From positions 3,596,001 to 3,660,000 of the forward strand of contig CM065652.1 in assembly GCA_033220425.1 (NCBI GenBank): a DNA stretch of 64,000 bases. The letters are read 5' to 3'. The notes under the pieces were generated by a model. That model was not told where the DNA came from, made no database searches, and worked only from the letters and a program-made list of their open reading frames with translations. Below are positions 12,887 through 22,681 of the stretch, one piece after another. A program made the translations under genes and the position numbers. Origin of the DNA: Lepraria neglecta. Its lineage: Eukaryota > Ascomycota > Lecanoromycetes > Lecanorales > Stereocaulaceae. Every line of letters begins with the position of its first letter. The stretch's first letter is position 1.

Positions 12887-13761
12887 CCCTGCTGATCCCG
12901 ACACCCTGCAGCACCTCACCACATCAAGGAGAGCTCTTTCGTGGTCGAACGACCTTCACCATCATCACTCTATCGTTCTATCTCGTGTGTAGGGATTAGG
13001 TATCAATTGGATACAGTCTTTTCGTATATTATCTTGCTGGGTCCTTGTGTTGATTGGGGGCTCTTTCATTTGGAAAGCTTGAATTGCGGGGAATAGAGCA
13101 TGATAAGACTCAGCTGTTGGGACGGAGTATTTCATATAGATCAGCATTATTGGGCATGAGTGCAGCGCTGTCTCTGGACGGTAGCATCTTACAGATCAGG
13201 CATTGTAATGGTAGACAGGCGTTACAAGATTAGAATTCCGATCGCTTTTGCAGGAATTCGACCCAAAAAGTAGTTCTCAAGGTCGGTGGATGCTTCTAGA
13301 ACGTGATTTGCATCATTACTACTTTGGCGACCAGCCTTGCATGCTGCCAGCAGCTAAATGCTCGTCAGCTATTGTAAACAGATCTCAGATCTCGCCATTG
13401 GTCGGAACGGGACCAAAGCTTGACATCCAATTGTCAGTCGAAATATCATCCTTTGCATCGGTGCATTTTCAGCAATTTATTAAACACTGTACCCGATTTC
13501 CTGAATTGTTAGGTGCAGTGGAAGACCGTTTTCGTCACTTTCACTGGGTCTATGTATACGTCGAAGCATCGCCAGAGCAAGGGCGGTGATCTGCAAGTTT
13601 CCGCTAAGAATAATGACATATCTCGATGATGCTGTTCCGAATTCCCATACTCTCTTCTGATTACCTGTGTATGATTATTTTCCTTTATCAAGACATCTTA
13701 CATATATAAAAGAACTGAGTGATAAATTCTCAACAACTGTATTTTATTGCCTGACCTCACA
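12887..13761. other. Intergenic, one unsupported ORF
   Basis: About 0.9 kb. An open stretch of 113 codons at 13248-13589 has no recognised domain, no clear splice partners and no distinctive composition. I leave it uncalled. No repeats noted. Confidence 0.35.
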
Positions 13762-14729
13762 ATGGCACCTCCAGAGGCCAATTCAGACGTCAAAGCCCGA
13801 GAGAAAGATGTCCACTGGTATACAGCGGACTTGGAGACTGTCAGTGAGCCGGCACGTCAGTTACTCGAGAAGTACAGCGGTATACCACCAGACCAAGTCG
13901 TGCCTCACATTCTGGAGATTGTAAGCCACCAACGTCAATCTGCTGCTGTGGAAGGAGCTTGAATTCTGCCTACAATGAAGTACGGAGACTGATGTTCCAC
14001 CAGAGAGACCGCGCATGGAGCATATTCCCCTACCCCTGCATCGGCCGCTTCCACTTCCTAGAGCTCTCCATCTCCCTCTCCCCCCTCTACCCCACCATCC
14101 TCAAACGTATGATCGAGTCCAAGCACACCCTGCTAGACATGGGCTGCTGTCTCGCCCAAGACGTCCGCAAGCTCGTGTCCGATGGGGCTCCTAGCGAAAA
14201 TATTTACGGCGCAGAGCTACGACAGGAGTTCATAGACTTGGGCTACGACCTCTTTCGAGATAGGGACAGGCTCAAGAGCAAGTTTTTGATCGGAGATGTA
14301 TTTGATGATAGCGATGAGTTCGAGTTCAAGCAGATCGATGGCGGCATTGATATCATCTACGCCGCCAGCATTTTCCATCTCTTCAACTGGGACGACCAAG
14401 TCCGCGTGGCGGAAAAAGTGGTGAGGTTGCTCAGGCCGGTGAGGGGTTCAATTGTTTTCGGGAGGCAGAGGGGGAATGTGAATCCAGCGGAGTATGAACA
14501 CAGGACTAACCAGGGAGGTCCAATGTTCAGGCATAATCAAGATAGTTGGAAAAAGATGTGGCAGCAAGTTGGAAAGAGTACGGGCACAGAATGGGATGTG
14601 AACGTAACTTTAGAGACTGGTAGGAATGATGCGGATCTATTCGAAGCGGATGGCCCTGCACCCGGGTTCGATGGGAATAAGCGGAGTAAGGGGGACGGGA
14701 GTTTGAGGTTTCAGGTTGTGAGGGTATGA
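13762..14729 (+). CDS. AusD-like SAM-dependent methyltransferase
   Basis: A class I methyltransferase of 294 residues. Exons are 13762-13920 and 14004-14729 (83-nt intron, phase 0). It closely follows the fungal meroterpenoid methyltransferase family (AusD and relatives): N-terminal WYTADLETVSEPARQLLEKY, then RDRAWSIFPYPCIGRFHFLE. The SAM-binding motif I equivalent is LLDMGCCLAQDVRKLVSDG, followed by NIYGAELRQEFIDLGYDLF, IDIIYAASIFHLFNWDDQ and LRPVRGSIVFGRQRGN. In that family the enzyme methylates a carboxyl or similar group of a polyketide-terpenoid intermediate. Here no polyketide synthase, terpene cyclase or P450 is adjacent, so the substrate is unknown. The stop codon lies inside a 68-bp tandem duplication. 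Confidence 0.88.
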
Positions 14730-14843
14730 TTTGTGTATTTTGTATGGATGGATGGCTATGTATTGGATCCATACAAAATCAGGTTGTGAGGGTATGGTTT
14801 GTATATGTTTGTATGGATGCATGTGTATTGCATCCTGTTGACT
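14711..14843 (+). repeat. 68-bp imperfect tandem duplication over a stop codon
   Basis: Two adjacent copies, 14711-14778 and 14779-14843, both begin CAGGTTGTGAGGGTATG and share a TATGGATG-rich body. The first copy contains the last codons and TGA of the methyltransferase; the second lies in its 3' flank. Confidence 0.8.
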
Positions 14844-15046
14844 CGCTCTTTCGAAGTAACATAGACCTTCGAAACACGTATCGCTGATTTTCCCGAGCTT
14901 CTCATGCATCTTCTCAAACGTTCTCCTTTCCTTAGATTGCCACCCCCGGGTATCATATTGCGATTTCTCAGCCATTACGGTCAATAACCCAAGCGCCTCG
15001 AATCCCAGCTCCTTCAATGCCGCTTATGAAAGAAAAAGAAACACCT

Positions 15047-16255
15047 TTAACCCTCCATGCACCGCGCTTTCCCCTTCCCACTCCCTTCATCACGCTCTTC
15101 GCCTAGCCCAGAACCCTCTTGTATTGTTTCAAAAACCTTGCGCTCGAGGTCCTTCTTCGACGCAGGAAGGCTTGGGCGCCTCGGCTGCGCTAGCTTCGAC
15201 GGCCCTATGAAGTGCCCGTGCCCCTGCTTCCCAGAACCTTTCAACTTCTTTGCCATATTTTTGAGCTGCTTGATGCGAGGAAGTACCGGCCGGTTGGGTG
15301 ATTGCCCCTTCGAGGATCCAATCTGGGGGTCGGAATGAGCAGCTTTGGTGAAATCTTCAACGTTCCAGGCCGGGCATAATTCGCCTTCGTCGGCTACTGA
15401 TGGGAAGAACATGAGATCTGTCTGGTTCGCTTCTTTTAATTCTGCAGCGTTGGCGACCGGAAGCACGAATGGTGGTGGTGGAAACTGCTGTTTCCTCCTC
15501 GCCTTCCGTTCTCGGATCGCCCCCCTCTTCTGGAGCTCCCGAGCTTCGGCAAAAAATGTCTCTTGCTGTTGCAAGATAGTTCGGCGCCTCATCTCTGCCT
15601 CCATTTCCTTTGCCAATTTCTTGCTCGTTGCTGATACTTTCATGGGGTCCTTGGAGCTTGGTACAGGTATACGGACTTGATGAGGCTCTGTAGAGGATTG
15701 GAAACCAATGCCAGAGATATCGGGACTCTTGCCCATGAGGATGTTATCGCAACATTGCATAATGGCGAGAGCGTCAAGGCTGTCATTGCCAATAGGTATC
15801 GAGGAAATAGAGTGATGGCTGACAACGCAGCTATGGTGCCTTTCCGGCAACGTCATATAGACGGTGGGTTTGCTGATCATTGACTCTGTGGACGAGAATA
15901 CCGAAATGTTCGGACTGGTTCGTGAGATTCGATCTGATCGTGTAGTAGTCATGGGTGCCAATGCCTCGGTCAGAGGCTCGCTGCTGGAAAGTGCAGCCGA
16001 TGAGGGTGGTGGTCCATTCGAATCACTCGACGCCGTTTGATCTGTTTCTGAGCATGCTCTAATGATGATAGTAATGGTAGACTTTCCGCCGTGTAACTTT
16101 CCCAGAGGGGTCTGCCGTGTCTCTCTGGCCACCAGCCATTTCCGATGCTGTTCTGCAAGAGCTGCTCAAAATTAGCTTTGATATACAGTGGGGCCAAATG
16201 TTGTCTTACCTTTACCTACGATAAGACCCACCAACCAGTCAACAAGGGTTACCAT
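15047..16255 (-). CDS. Hypothetical fungal protein with coiled coil
   Basis: Two exons, 16255-16210 and 16152-15047 (57-nt GT-AG intron), give 383 residues starting MVTLVDWLVGLIVGKEQHRK. The short first exon was found by splice signals and removes the need for a non-ATG start. Residues 50-160 are Ser/Thr-rich and probably disordered. A charged helical segment follows (KKLAKEMEAEMRRRTILQQQ and on), likely a coiled coil. The C-terminal third is Lys/Arg-rich (IKQLKNMAKKLKGSGKQGHG). I recognise no named domain. The first 15 residues are hydrophobic but too short to call a signal peptide or membrane anchor with confidence. Confidence 0.65.
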
Positions 16256-17823
16256 GTCCACAGTAAAAGCGTATTTTGGTGATGATAAGGGGTACTGATA
16301 ACACCTCCCCAGATGATTCGTAGTGGTGATCGAGTTGTGCTAACAGCACTGCTGCAGGCCTTGCTCAGTGAAGGCCAGCGAGACCTAGTATATATTGAGG
16401 GGTACCGAGATCATGTGCAAGTGTTAAGACCATTACACAAGCCAGACTCTTCCATCGGCTATATGAGCCCAGGTCAATGTGTGACAATTCAACAGAAATT
16501 CTGTTCAGGCGAGGTGTCAAGACCTGAACCCGTGTTTATGGTTTCGAAAAAGTTTGCTTCAAGATAATCAAGCTGTGTCCGACTGACCAGGCCGCCCGAG
16601 GGTGCATCAAACATCGGGATAGCTTTGTTTGACCAAATAGATGCGATGTGATCAATTGTGCTTGAGGAAGAAATAGCACAACCGCCTTCACGATAGAACT
16701 AATGACATATCAATGGCAGCGTGAAGGCGAAAACACGGCCCAGATCGTGGCTCTTACAGGTCCCGCATCCGAATTCACTCTTGTGCTGCTCCGCCGCAGT
16801 GTTAAGGTAGTGTCGGCGCTAGAGGTTCGTCTCACTATTCAAAATTGACGAGGCTACTCCTAGTAAGTATCGCATTGATTTTCGTCCCTTCTATACGCAT
16901 TATGTGTTAAACCGGAGACAAGAAAACTCGAATAAATTGTCCGGTTGAATAATGAACTATCTCATGGTAAATTGTCACCAAGCACCATTCCTTAGCCAGA
17001 CTCCTCTTGGATCTACGCTTGACCTGGGCCACACGGTCATTGCTCAAAGGTCAACCAGGCATCAGGTGCTTTCCACTAAGGCCGTGCAGTCCATATCAGG
17101 GTGCACGAGACCCAAGGCTCAAAAGATGGATGGAGACGTGGTAACAACGTCGGCATGACGAGGAGGACAAAGTGTTCCTCAATCCCGCTCTGAGCTCCTT
17201 GGGAAATTCAATCGAGCACTTGAGACTATGTTTCATTGCTCATTTGCGCAGCAGGTTAGTGAAATATTGTGTAGTAGGAGCTCGAGAAGCCCAACGTTAA
17301 CAACAGCAGCGGTGCTAACGCCTTCTAAATCAACAGTCGCCAGCTCTACCAACCCTCAAAACGCCCATAATGCTGCTCTCCGCGCTGCCTAAAGCGGCCC
17401 CAGTGTCTGTGATCATGAGCTCAGCAGCCAGCCAGAATTAGAGGGGAAAAGCCGTCCGGGAAGACCAAAATCAGGGGGAAAAGCCCTTGAGGTTTAAGGA
17501 GTCTGTTGCGTGGTTTAAAACCATTTGTGGGTTGGGGGGGAGAGGTTCGGGGGACATTTGTAGTTGGAACTTCTCCGCTGACGCTCGATGAAGGACGCGG
17601 AGGAATCTCTTAGGCATGTTGATCCTCTAGAGCCATTATCGTTGTGCTCTTCGTTGGTATAAAAGTCTGATAGACAATGTAAGGTGTTCGTCCCTTCAGT
17701 CTGCCAAGTCGTCGGCAGGCTTCCGGCCCGCTGCACGTCATTTGCTAGAGCTTCTCGACTTTGGTGGGAGCAAATATTTTTGACAGAAGACTATCAACAT
17801 AAACTCGCAATTCAAAACGAACA
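16256..17823. other. 1.6-kb intergenic stretch
   Basis: Open stretches of 84 codons (16313-16567) and 68 codons (16952-17158) lack domains and splice context. The part near 17824 must contain the APS kinase promoter. I see no repeats, RNA genes or transposon ends. Confidence 0.35.
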
Positions 17824-18574
17824 ATGGCGACGTAGGTGCGTCCTTGCCTTCTCAGATAAAGCTATACACCTAGCTGACCCTCTTCTTCTGCCAGAAATAT
17901 AACGTGGCACGCATCCTCCGTGTCACACCAAGAGCGCAGCGGCCTTCGAGGCCAGAAAGGCTTCACACTGTGGTTCACCGGCCTTTCAGCGAGCGGTAAA
18001 TCCACAATTGCCATTGCTCTTGAACAGTATCTTCTACATCTTGGACTGGCGGCCTACCGCCTCGATGGGGACAATGTACGCTTTGGGTTGAACAAGGATT
18101 TGGGGTTCAGCGAGAAAGATCGCAATGAGAATATTAGGAGAATTGCTGAGGTGTGTCCTACTCACGGCGGCGAACGTGCTATAGCAAGTGCTAATGGAAA
18201 TGTTCTTGCAGGTCGCTCTCCTCTTCGCAGACTCCTGTACTGCCGCCCTCACCTCTTTCATCTCCCCATATCGCTCCGACCGTGCTACCGCCCGTGAACT
18301 ACACGTTTCGAGGTCCATACCATTCATAGAGATCTACGTCCATGTTCCCCTCGCCGTCGCCGAGTCAAGAGACCCAAAGGGCTTATATGCAAAGGCAAGG
18401 AAAGGAGAGATCAAAGAGTTCACGGGTGTGAGCGCACCGTATGAGGAGCCGGAGAATGCAGAAATTGTTATAAAGAGTGGCGAGAAGAGCGTGGAAGAGG
18501 AAGTGGTGCAGATTGTAAAATACCTAGAGGAGAAAGGTTTACTGGTCAGAAGAGAGAAGACGCAAGGACAATAG
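17824..18574 (+). CDS. MET14: Adenylylsulfate (APS) kinase
   Basis: Catalyses APS + ATP to PAPS + ADP in cytosolic sulfate assimilation. It has three exons: an 8-nt first exon (17824-17831, ATGGCGAC), then 17895-18150 and 18212-18574; 208 residues, the usual size. The tiny first exon yields the canonical N-terminus [18 protein letters not shown]. The Walker A loop is GLSASGKST at about residue 34. It is followed by [20 protein letters not shown] (APS-binding region), [17 protein letters not shown] and [10 protein letters not shown]. The C-terminus has [25 protein letters not shown]. It is convergent with VMA5 (119 bp between stop codons). Confidence 0.96.
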
Positions 18575-18693
18575 GTTTGGCGGTTCAGGGAACAGTGGTC
18601 CACCTCACGTCTCATATATGTATGGCTGCAGACCGTCGATCTAGCCATAGCACCAAAATGCTGCGTGCATGTAGAGCGCTGAAAATTGCCGGC

Positions 18694-20121
18694 TCATTGA
18701 ATCTCAAACTCATAGCAAACATATGCGGAGTAGTCCCCTCCGTCTCCCATGTGTCCTGCCGCCTGCATGTCTGCTGAAGTTGCAGAATCGTCCTTTTGGA
18801 CTCTACCCTTCTTATCCCGACCGAAGGCTTTGCCTCCCAAATGTGAATATGCAACGTCCAGCGAGCCTCGTGCCTTCTTCGCGAGCTTAGGTGTAGTCTG
18901 TATGAGCGTTTGTCAGCAAATCTGAGATTTTGGTCCAGCAATCATTGAAAGTCTTATACATACCCGAACGAGTCCGCAAACGAACTGCAATGGCAGTCCA
19001 TACCGCAGCACAGTCTCGACAAATACCCTCAAAGCAAGCACATGCACCCAAGCCATGACAGCTTCACCCCAAGCTGTTCTCCCTAATCGCAATGCTTCTC
19101 CCTTAACCTTCATCGCATCCTTTTCAACACGTTCCACCTCCTTCTGTTCCTCTTGCCTCCCACCCTCCTTGTACTTGAAGTCCCTCGGCGTCCACTTGCT
19201 CTCCCTGCACTTGTGAATGAACTCTGAACTGTGCTTCTTAAAAGTCGTAACGGCGTAAAGGGTAAATTCGTCATCGGAATCTATTAATTGGGCAGAGCGG
19301 GGTACGATCATTGGGCACAGGGTCTCGTAAGTTTTGAGGAAGTCTTTTGTTATTTGTTTGGGTACGGCGATTAGGTGGGTCTCGAGGTATTCGGAGTCTT
19401 GGATTATGAGCGATGGGTCGACGATTGCCGTGAGAGATTTGTTGGAGAGGTTGCCGCTGGATCAATTGGTTAGCGTCTGGCACATCGCAACAGGAAGTAA
19501 GTGGAGGGGCTGTACGTCTGTTTTCTTTGTAATGCTGTGAGGGAGGTCTTGACCTGGTTGTACTGATTGTATTTGTTCTTGACATCGTTATCTATACTCG
19601 ATACTTCCTATGCCTGACCGTTAGCATTTACTGATTGAGGTCGTACCTGTTAGGCCGAAGAGGTACCTTTTGTAGCGTATCAATGATCTCGCCCAAGGGT
19701 TTGTCGGCCCTGTATTTGACCTTGTTCCAATGGAATGTCTTTAGATATTGCTCGGTAGGTTCTGCCTTGGACATTAGCAGCTTCCGCAGGAGGACCAGCA
19801 ATAATGCGGCTTTTACTAACTGTCATTGACCATTTTCATCTGTGATATCTTATCCTCATCCCCCTCTAGTACGGTCTTCAGCGAATCCCCCACCTTATTC
19901 GCCACACCCTCGCACCCCGCTTCGAGCTTAGCCAAGTCATCAGCTTGCTGTACGAGAGCATCAAGAGTTCCAATCTTAAATTCTGGTATCTGGAAAGGAA
20001 ACACGGTCCCGTAGTCTGTCGTTACCGCTGAACGGAGAGCTGTAAGAGCTTCGTCATGGTCGTTGGTGGGGGAGATGGAGGTTGGCAGTGATACCAGAAG
20101 GTACTTGAGACCTTTGGACAT
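18694..20121 (-). CDS. VMA5: V-type ATPase subunit C (V1 sector)
   Basis: Subunit C of the vacuolar proton pump, a stator component linking V1 and Vo. Five exons: 20121-19821, 19761-19667, 19607-19516, 19456-18964 and 18897-18694. They give 394 residues, against 392 in yeast Vma5. Family signatures run throughout: MSKGLKYLLVSLP, QMKMVNDKPTEQYLKTFHWN, YRADKPLGEIIDTLQK, SIDNDVKNKYNQYNQVKTSL, ALQRKQTGNLS, DEFTLYAVTTFKKHSSEFIH, ETVLRYGLPLQFVCGLVR, AFGRDKKGRVQKDDS and the end YSAYVCYEFEIQ. All introns are GT-AG with matching phases. Confidence 0.96.
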
Positions 20122-20840
20122 ATTACGGGAAAGGGAGAAGGTTCGTGGGCGCAGTCAATATCGTAGGTGGCGGCGATGCTTGAGGGGAGAGCACCAGCGT
20201 TGTTGAAGCTATCTCCAAGATTTTCTTGGCGAGCTTAGGGCTTCCTCCTCTCGCCCAACGAAACACCAAACATCAAAAAGGTTCACGAATCATCTGTTGT
20301 ATAAAAGAGAAGAATCAATGGGCTTTCATTTTGCAGCTGATTGCAACGATATTTTCTAGGGTGAATTACATTCGGATGAGCATCTCTATATAATCTATGG
20401 TTTTATACAGTCCGGTCAAGTCCAAACCCTCAAGGAATCCAACGTCTCCTCTCATTCGCATCCAATATCTGTCGTTCTCTTGTCCATAGCTCTCGGTTGC
20501 TGTCCTTGTACTTCTTAAGCTCTAGGATCAATCTATCTCTAAGTGGTCCACGTAAAAATAGTAATCGTACATAAGCTTTCTCAGCCGTTAGATCGATAAC
20601 TTTGTGGTCGTTTGTTCCAGGCGATGAAGTTTGACCTCCTCCCCGAGCATTGCTGTTGATGTGCGCAGATCAAAGAGACTGCGGATTAAAGGAGGCATTG
20701 CTTGGTTTTGGGGAAATGGTCATCCTTCTTCGAAGATTTTTCGGTCCCTTGCAAACGGGACGTCCTCCATAATCCTATTGACGGCCCAAGCTTGGGGCCA
20801 CGTACGCTCTTCGGGACTGTCAGAAACGCTGAAAATGTCG

Positions 20841-21862
20841 CTATTTCGGTTGGGCTTGGAACAGCGTGGGCAAAGACTGTTCCTCATGTGAGTATTGTAA
20901 TTAATCGATGTCGATATGGACCAGTTTAGGCATACCTTTGCATATTTCGGCTCAACGAACAGACCCTCAGCCTCAACGAGCACCATTCCTGGCTCCTCAG
21001 TCTTCCCAAGTACCTCTATCCTTCCCTTCACCCAGACTTTGCGGCCTTCAACCTTTGTCGTCTCGGCTTTCAAAACCACAAAGCAGCCTGCGGGCGTCGG
21101 CTTCTTGTAGTTGACCGTCAAGCTGGCAGTCACCCCGATCTTATTCGGCAGTGCTGCAAAACCGCACCTCGCAAGGCCCTCATCTAATAACGTCGCCAAC
21201 ATGCCGCCGTGAACTATGCCTACATGGCCACAGAGATCCGTGCCTAGGTAGGATATTGACACTAGCCTTTTGCCCTCCTCGCAAAATACGACAGGCGGAA
21301 CCGGTATCTTGCCAGGGCCCAGTAACGTTCCAGCAGTCAAGCTGTGTTTCTTGTGTGATTCGGGATAGCGTAAATGAGGTCTTGACTCTGTCCATGCAGG
21401 ATCGGCACGCAGAGATTGGGTGAGAGGGTGGTTGGCAATATGGTTGTTGATCCCAGCGGCTACCTCGTCAGGCGCAGAGTACATGGCCACAGAGTCGGCA
21501 TCGGTAGGGGCGGACATGAGAGCTACAATCGAGGCAATTGCAGGGGCAGTAGCAATGAGAAAGCCTGCGGAGGTAAATACAATTGAAAAGGCGGAAATTG
21601 TGAGTATGCGGCGGACGCGGGCACGTCGAAGGCTTGGTTTTGGAGATGCTGGGATATGGGGTCAGAAGTGGGATTTTCGCTCATATAAAGAAGAGGCATT
21701 ACTGAGATTTGAGCTGTATAGCCTCGGTTGTAAAACATGACTAGGCAGTGTCCGTGAGATTGAGACCCTGCTCAGAGACACGGATTCGGATGGAAGTTGG
21801 AGTCCGATGCGTCTAAAATAGGCTGGTCTGCAAGGATTGAGGACATGGCGAAGGCAGGACAT
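20841..21862 (-). CDS. Hotdog-fold thioesterase, probably mitochondrial membrane
   Basis: Three exons (21862-21703, 21648-20936, 20876-20841) give 302 residues. The first exon is rich in Arg/Ser/Leu and poor in acid (MSCLRHVLNPCRPAYFRRIG, then LPSHVLQPRLYSS), resembling a mitochondrial presequence. A basic patch and one membrane helix follow (RRARVRRILTISAFSIVFTS). The C-terminal half is a 4HBT/PaaI-type hotdog domain with the HGG motif (VGIVHGGMLATLLDEGLARC) and TASLTVNYKKPTPAG. It resembles the fungal UPF0644 thioesterases; the acyl-CoA substrate is unknown. The ATG at 21862 is the first that leaves the presequence intact, and an upstream ATG at 22063 is possible. The start lies only 43 bp from the edge of the inverted-repeat element. 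Confidence 0.85.
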
Positions 21863-21904
21863 TGGGATTCCGTTAGGACAAGTGTAAGAAAAGATTTTGC
21901 AAAG

Positions 21905-22520
21905 TAGGTAATGTCTGTCCGCCTGTGACGGAAAACCCGCCGTGGCGGACAAGCTGTGGGTACTTTGGCTTCGAGCAATATAACGGCTGCACAAGTCTTC
22001 GAATTTCGCGCGGTTCCGCTTGAGTTGCCTACTAAGACTACTCCTGAACCCTCGTGACCCCACGTAATGTCTGTCCGCGCGTGACGAGAAACTCGCCGTA
22101 ACGGAGGGTAATTTGACTTCGCAGCAATTCAGACTTTACGCACGTATTCGTTTTCTCATAGTTCTGTGTCGATTTCGTGCTCTGGCCACTCCTGAACACC
22201 CATGACCTCCCCGAGGCTCTCCCACCTGAAAACGACGATCGCATCGCCGTCTCGTCGCCTGGTTTGTGGAGAGCCTCTTCTCATAACATAGCAGGACCCC
22301 CCACCACAGCTCCACCATCGAGCTCTTATCACTCCTGATCTTAAAAAAGGGCCACATTCGAGCCGCAGAGCCTCAATACGCTGCTGAGAGGTCATCGTCA
22401 GCCTTGTGGCTGCTGTCGATCCATGCAACTTCGCCACGCCGATCGGTACCTTCAAATCAAAGCGATAACCATCCCAATTAGTGCGAAACGCCCTCCGCAC
22501 CTTCCACACGATAATTGGAT
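21905..22520 (+). repeat. Left long inverted terminal repeat
   Basis: Matches the reverse complement of 27370-27838 over most of its length. The clearest stretches are the terminal TAATGTCTGTCCGCC, CTGAACAC.C.TGAC, and CGCCACGCCGATCGGTACCT near 22432-22451. A second copy of the terminal motif (GTAATGTCTGTCCGCGCGTG) occurs at about 22064, so this end carries two copies of the outermost ~80 bp. Confidence 0.75.
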
Positions 22521-22681
22521 GAGAGCGTAAGCCTCAGGCTTGCTTTTTTCTGAAAGTATCCCCAACCCCGCTTCTCTCCACTACACTCCGCCTTTCTCTT
22601 ACTTTCCAGAGACACCCTAAGATATTCTGACTTCGTTATCTGTCGAGCAAGCCTCGTCAGAATCGCCATTTTGTCTCCATC

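Noticed and set aside
13248-13589. 113-codon plus-strand open frame
   Set aside because: No domain, no splice partner, no codon or composition signal above neighbouring noise.
22156-22509. 117-codon minus-strand frame, similar to a plus-strand frame at 27383-27565
   Set aside because: The similarity is explained by the inverted terminal repeats; frames in both are shadows of repeat DNA, not a shared gene.
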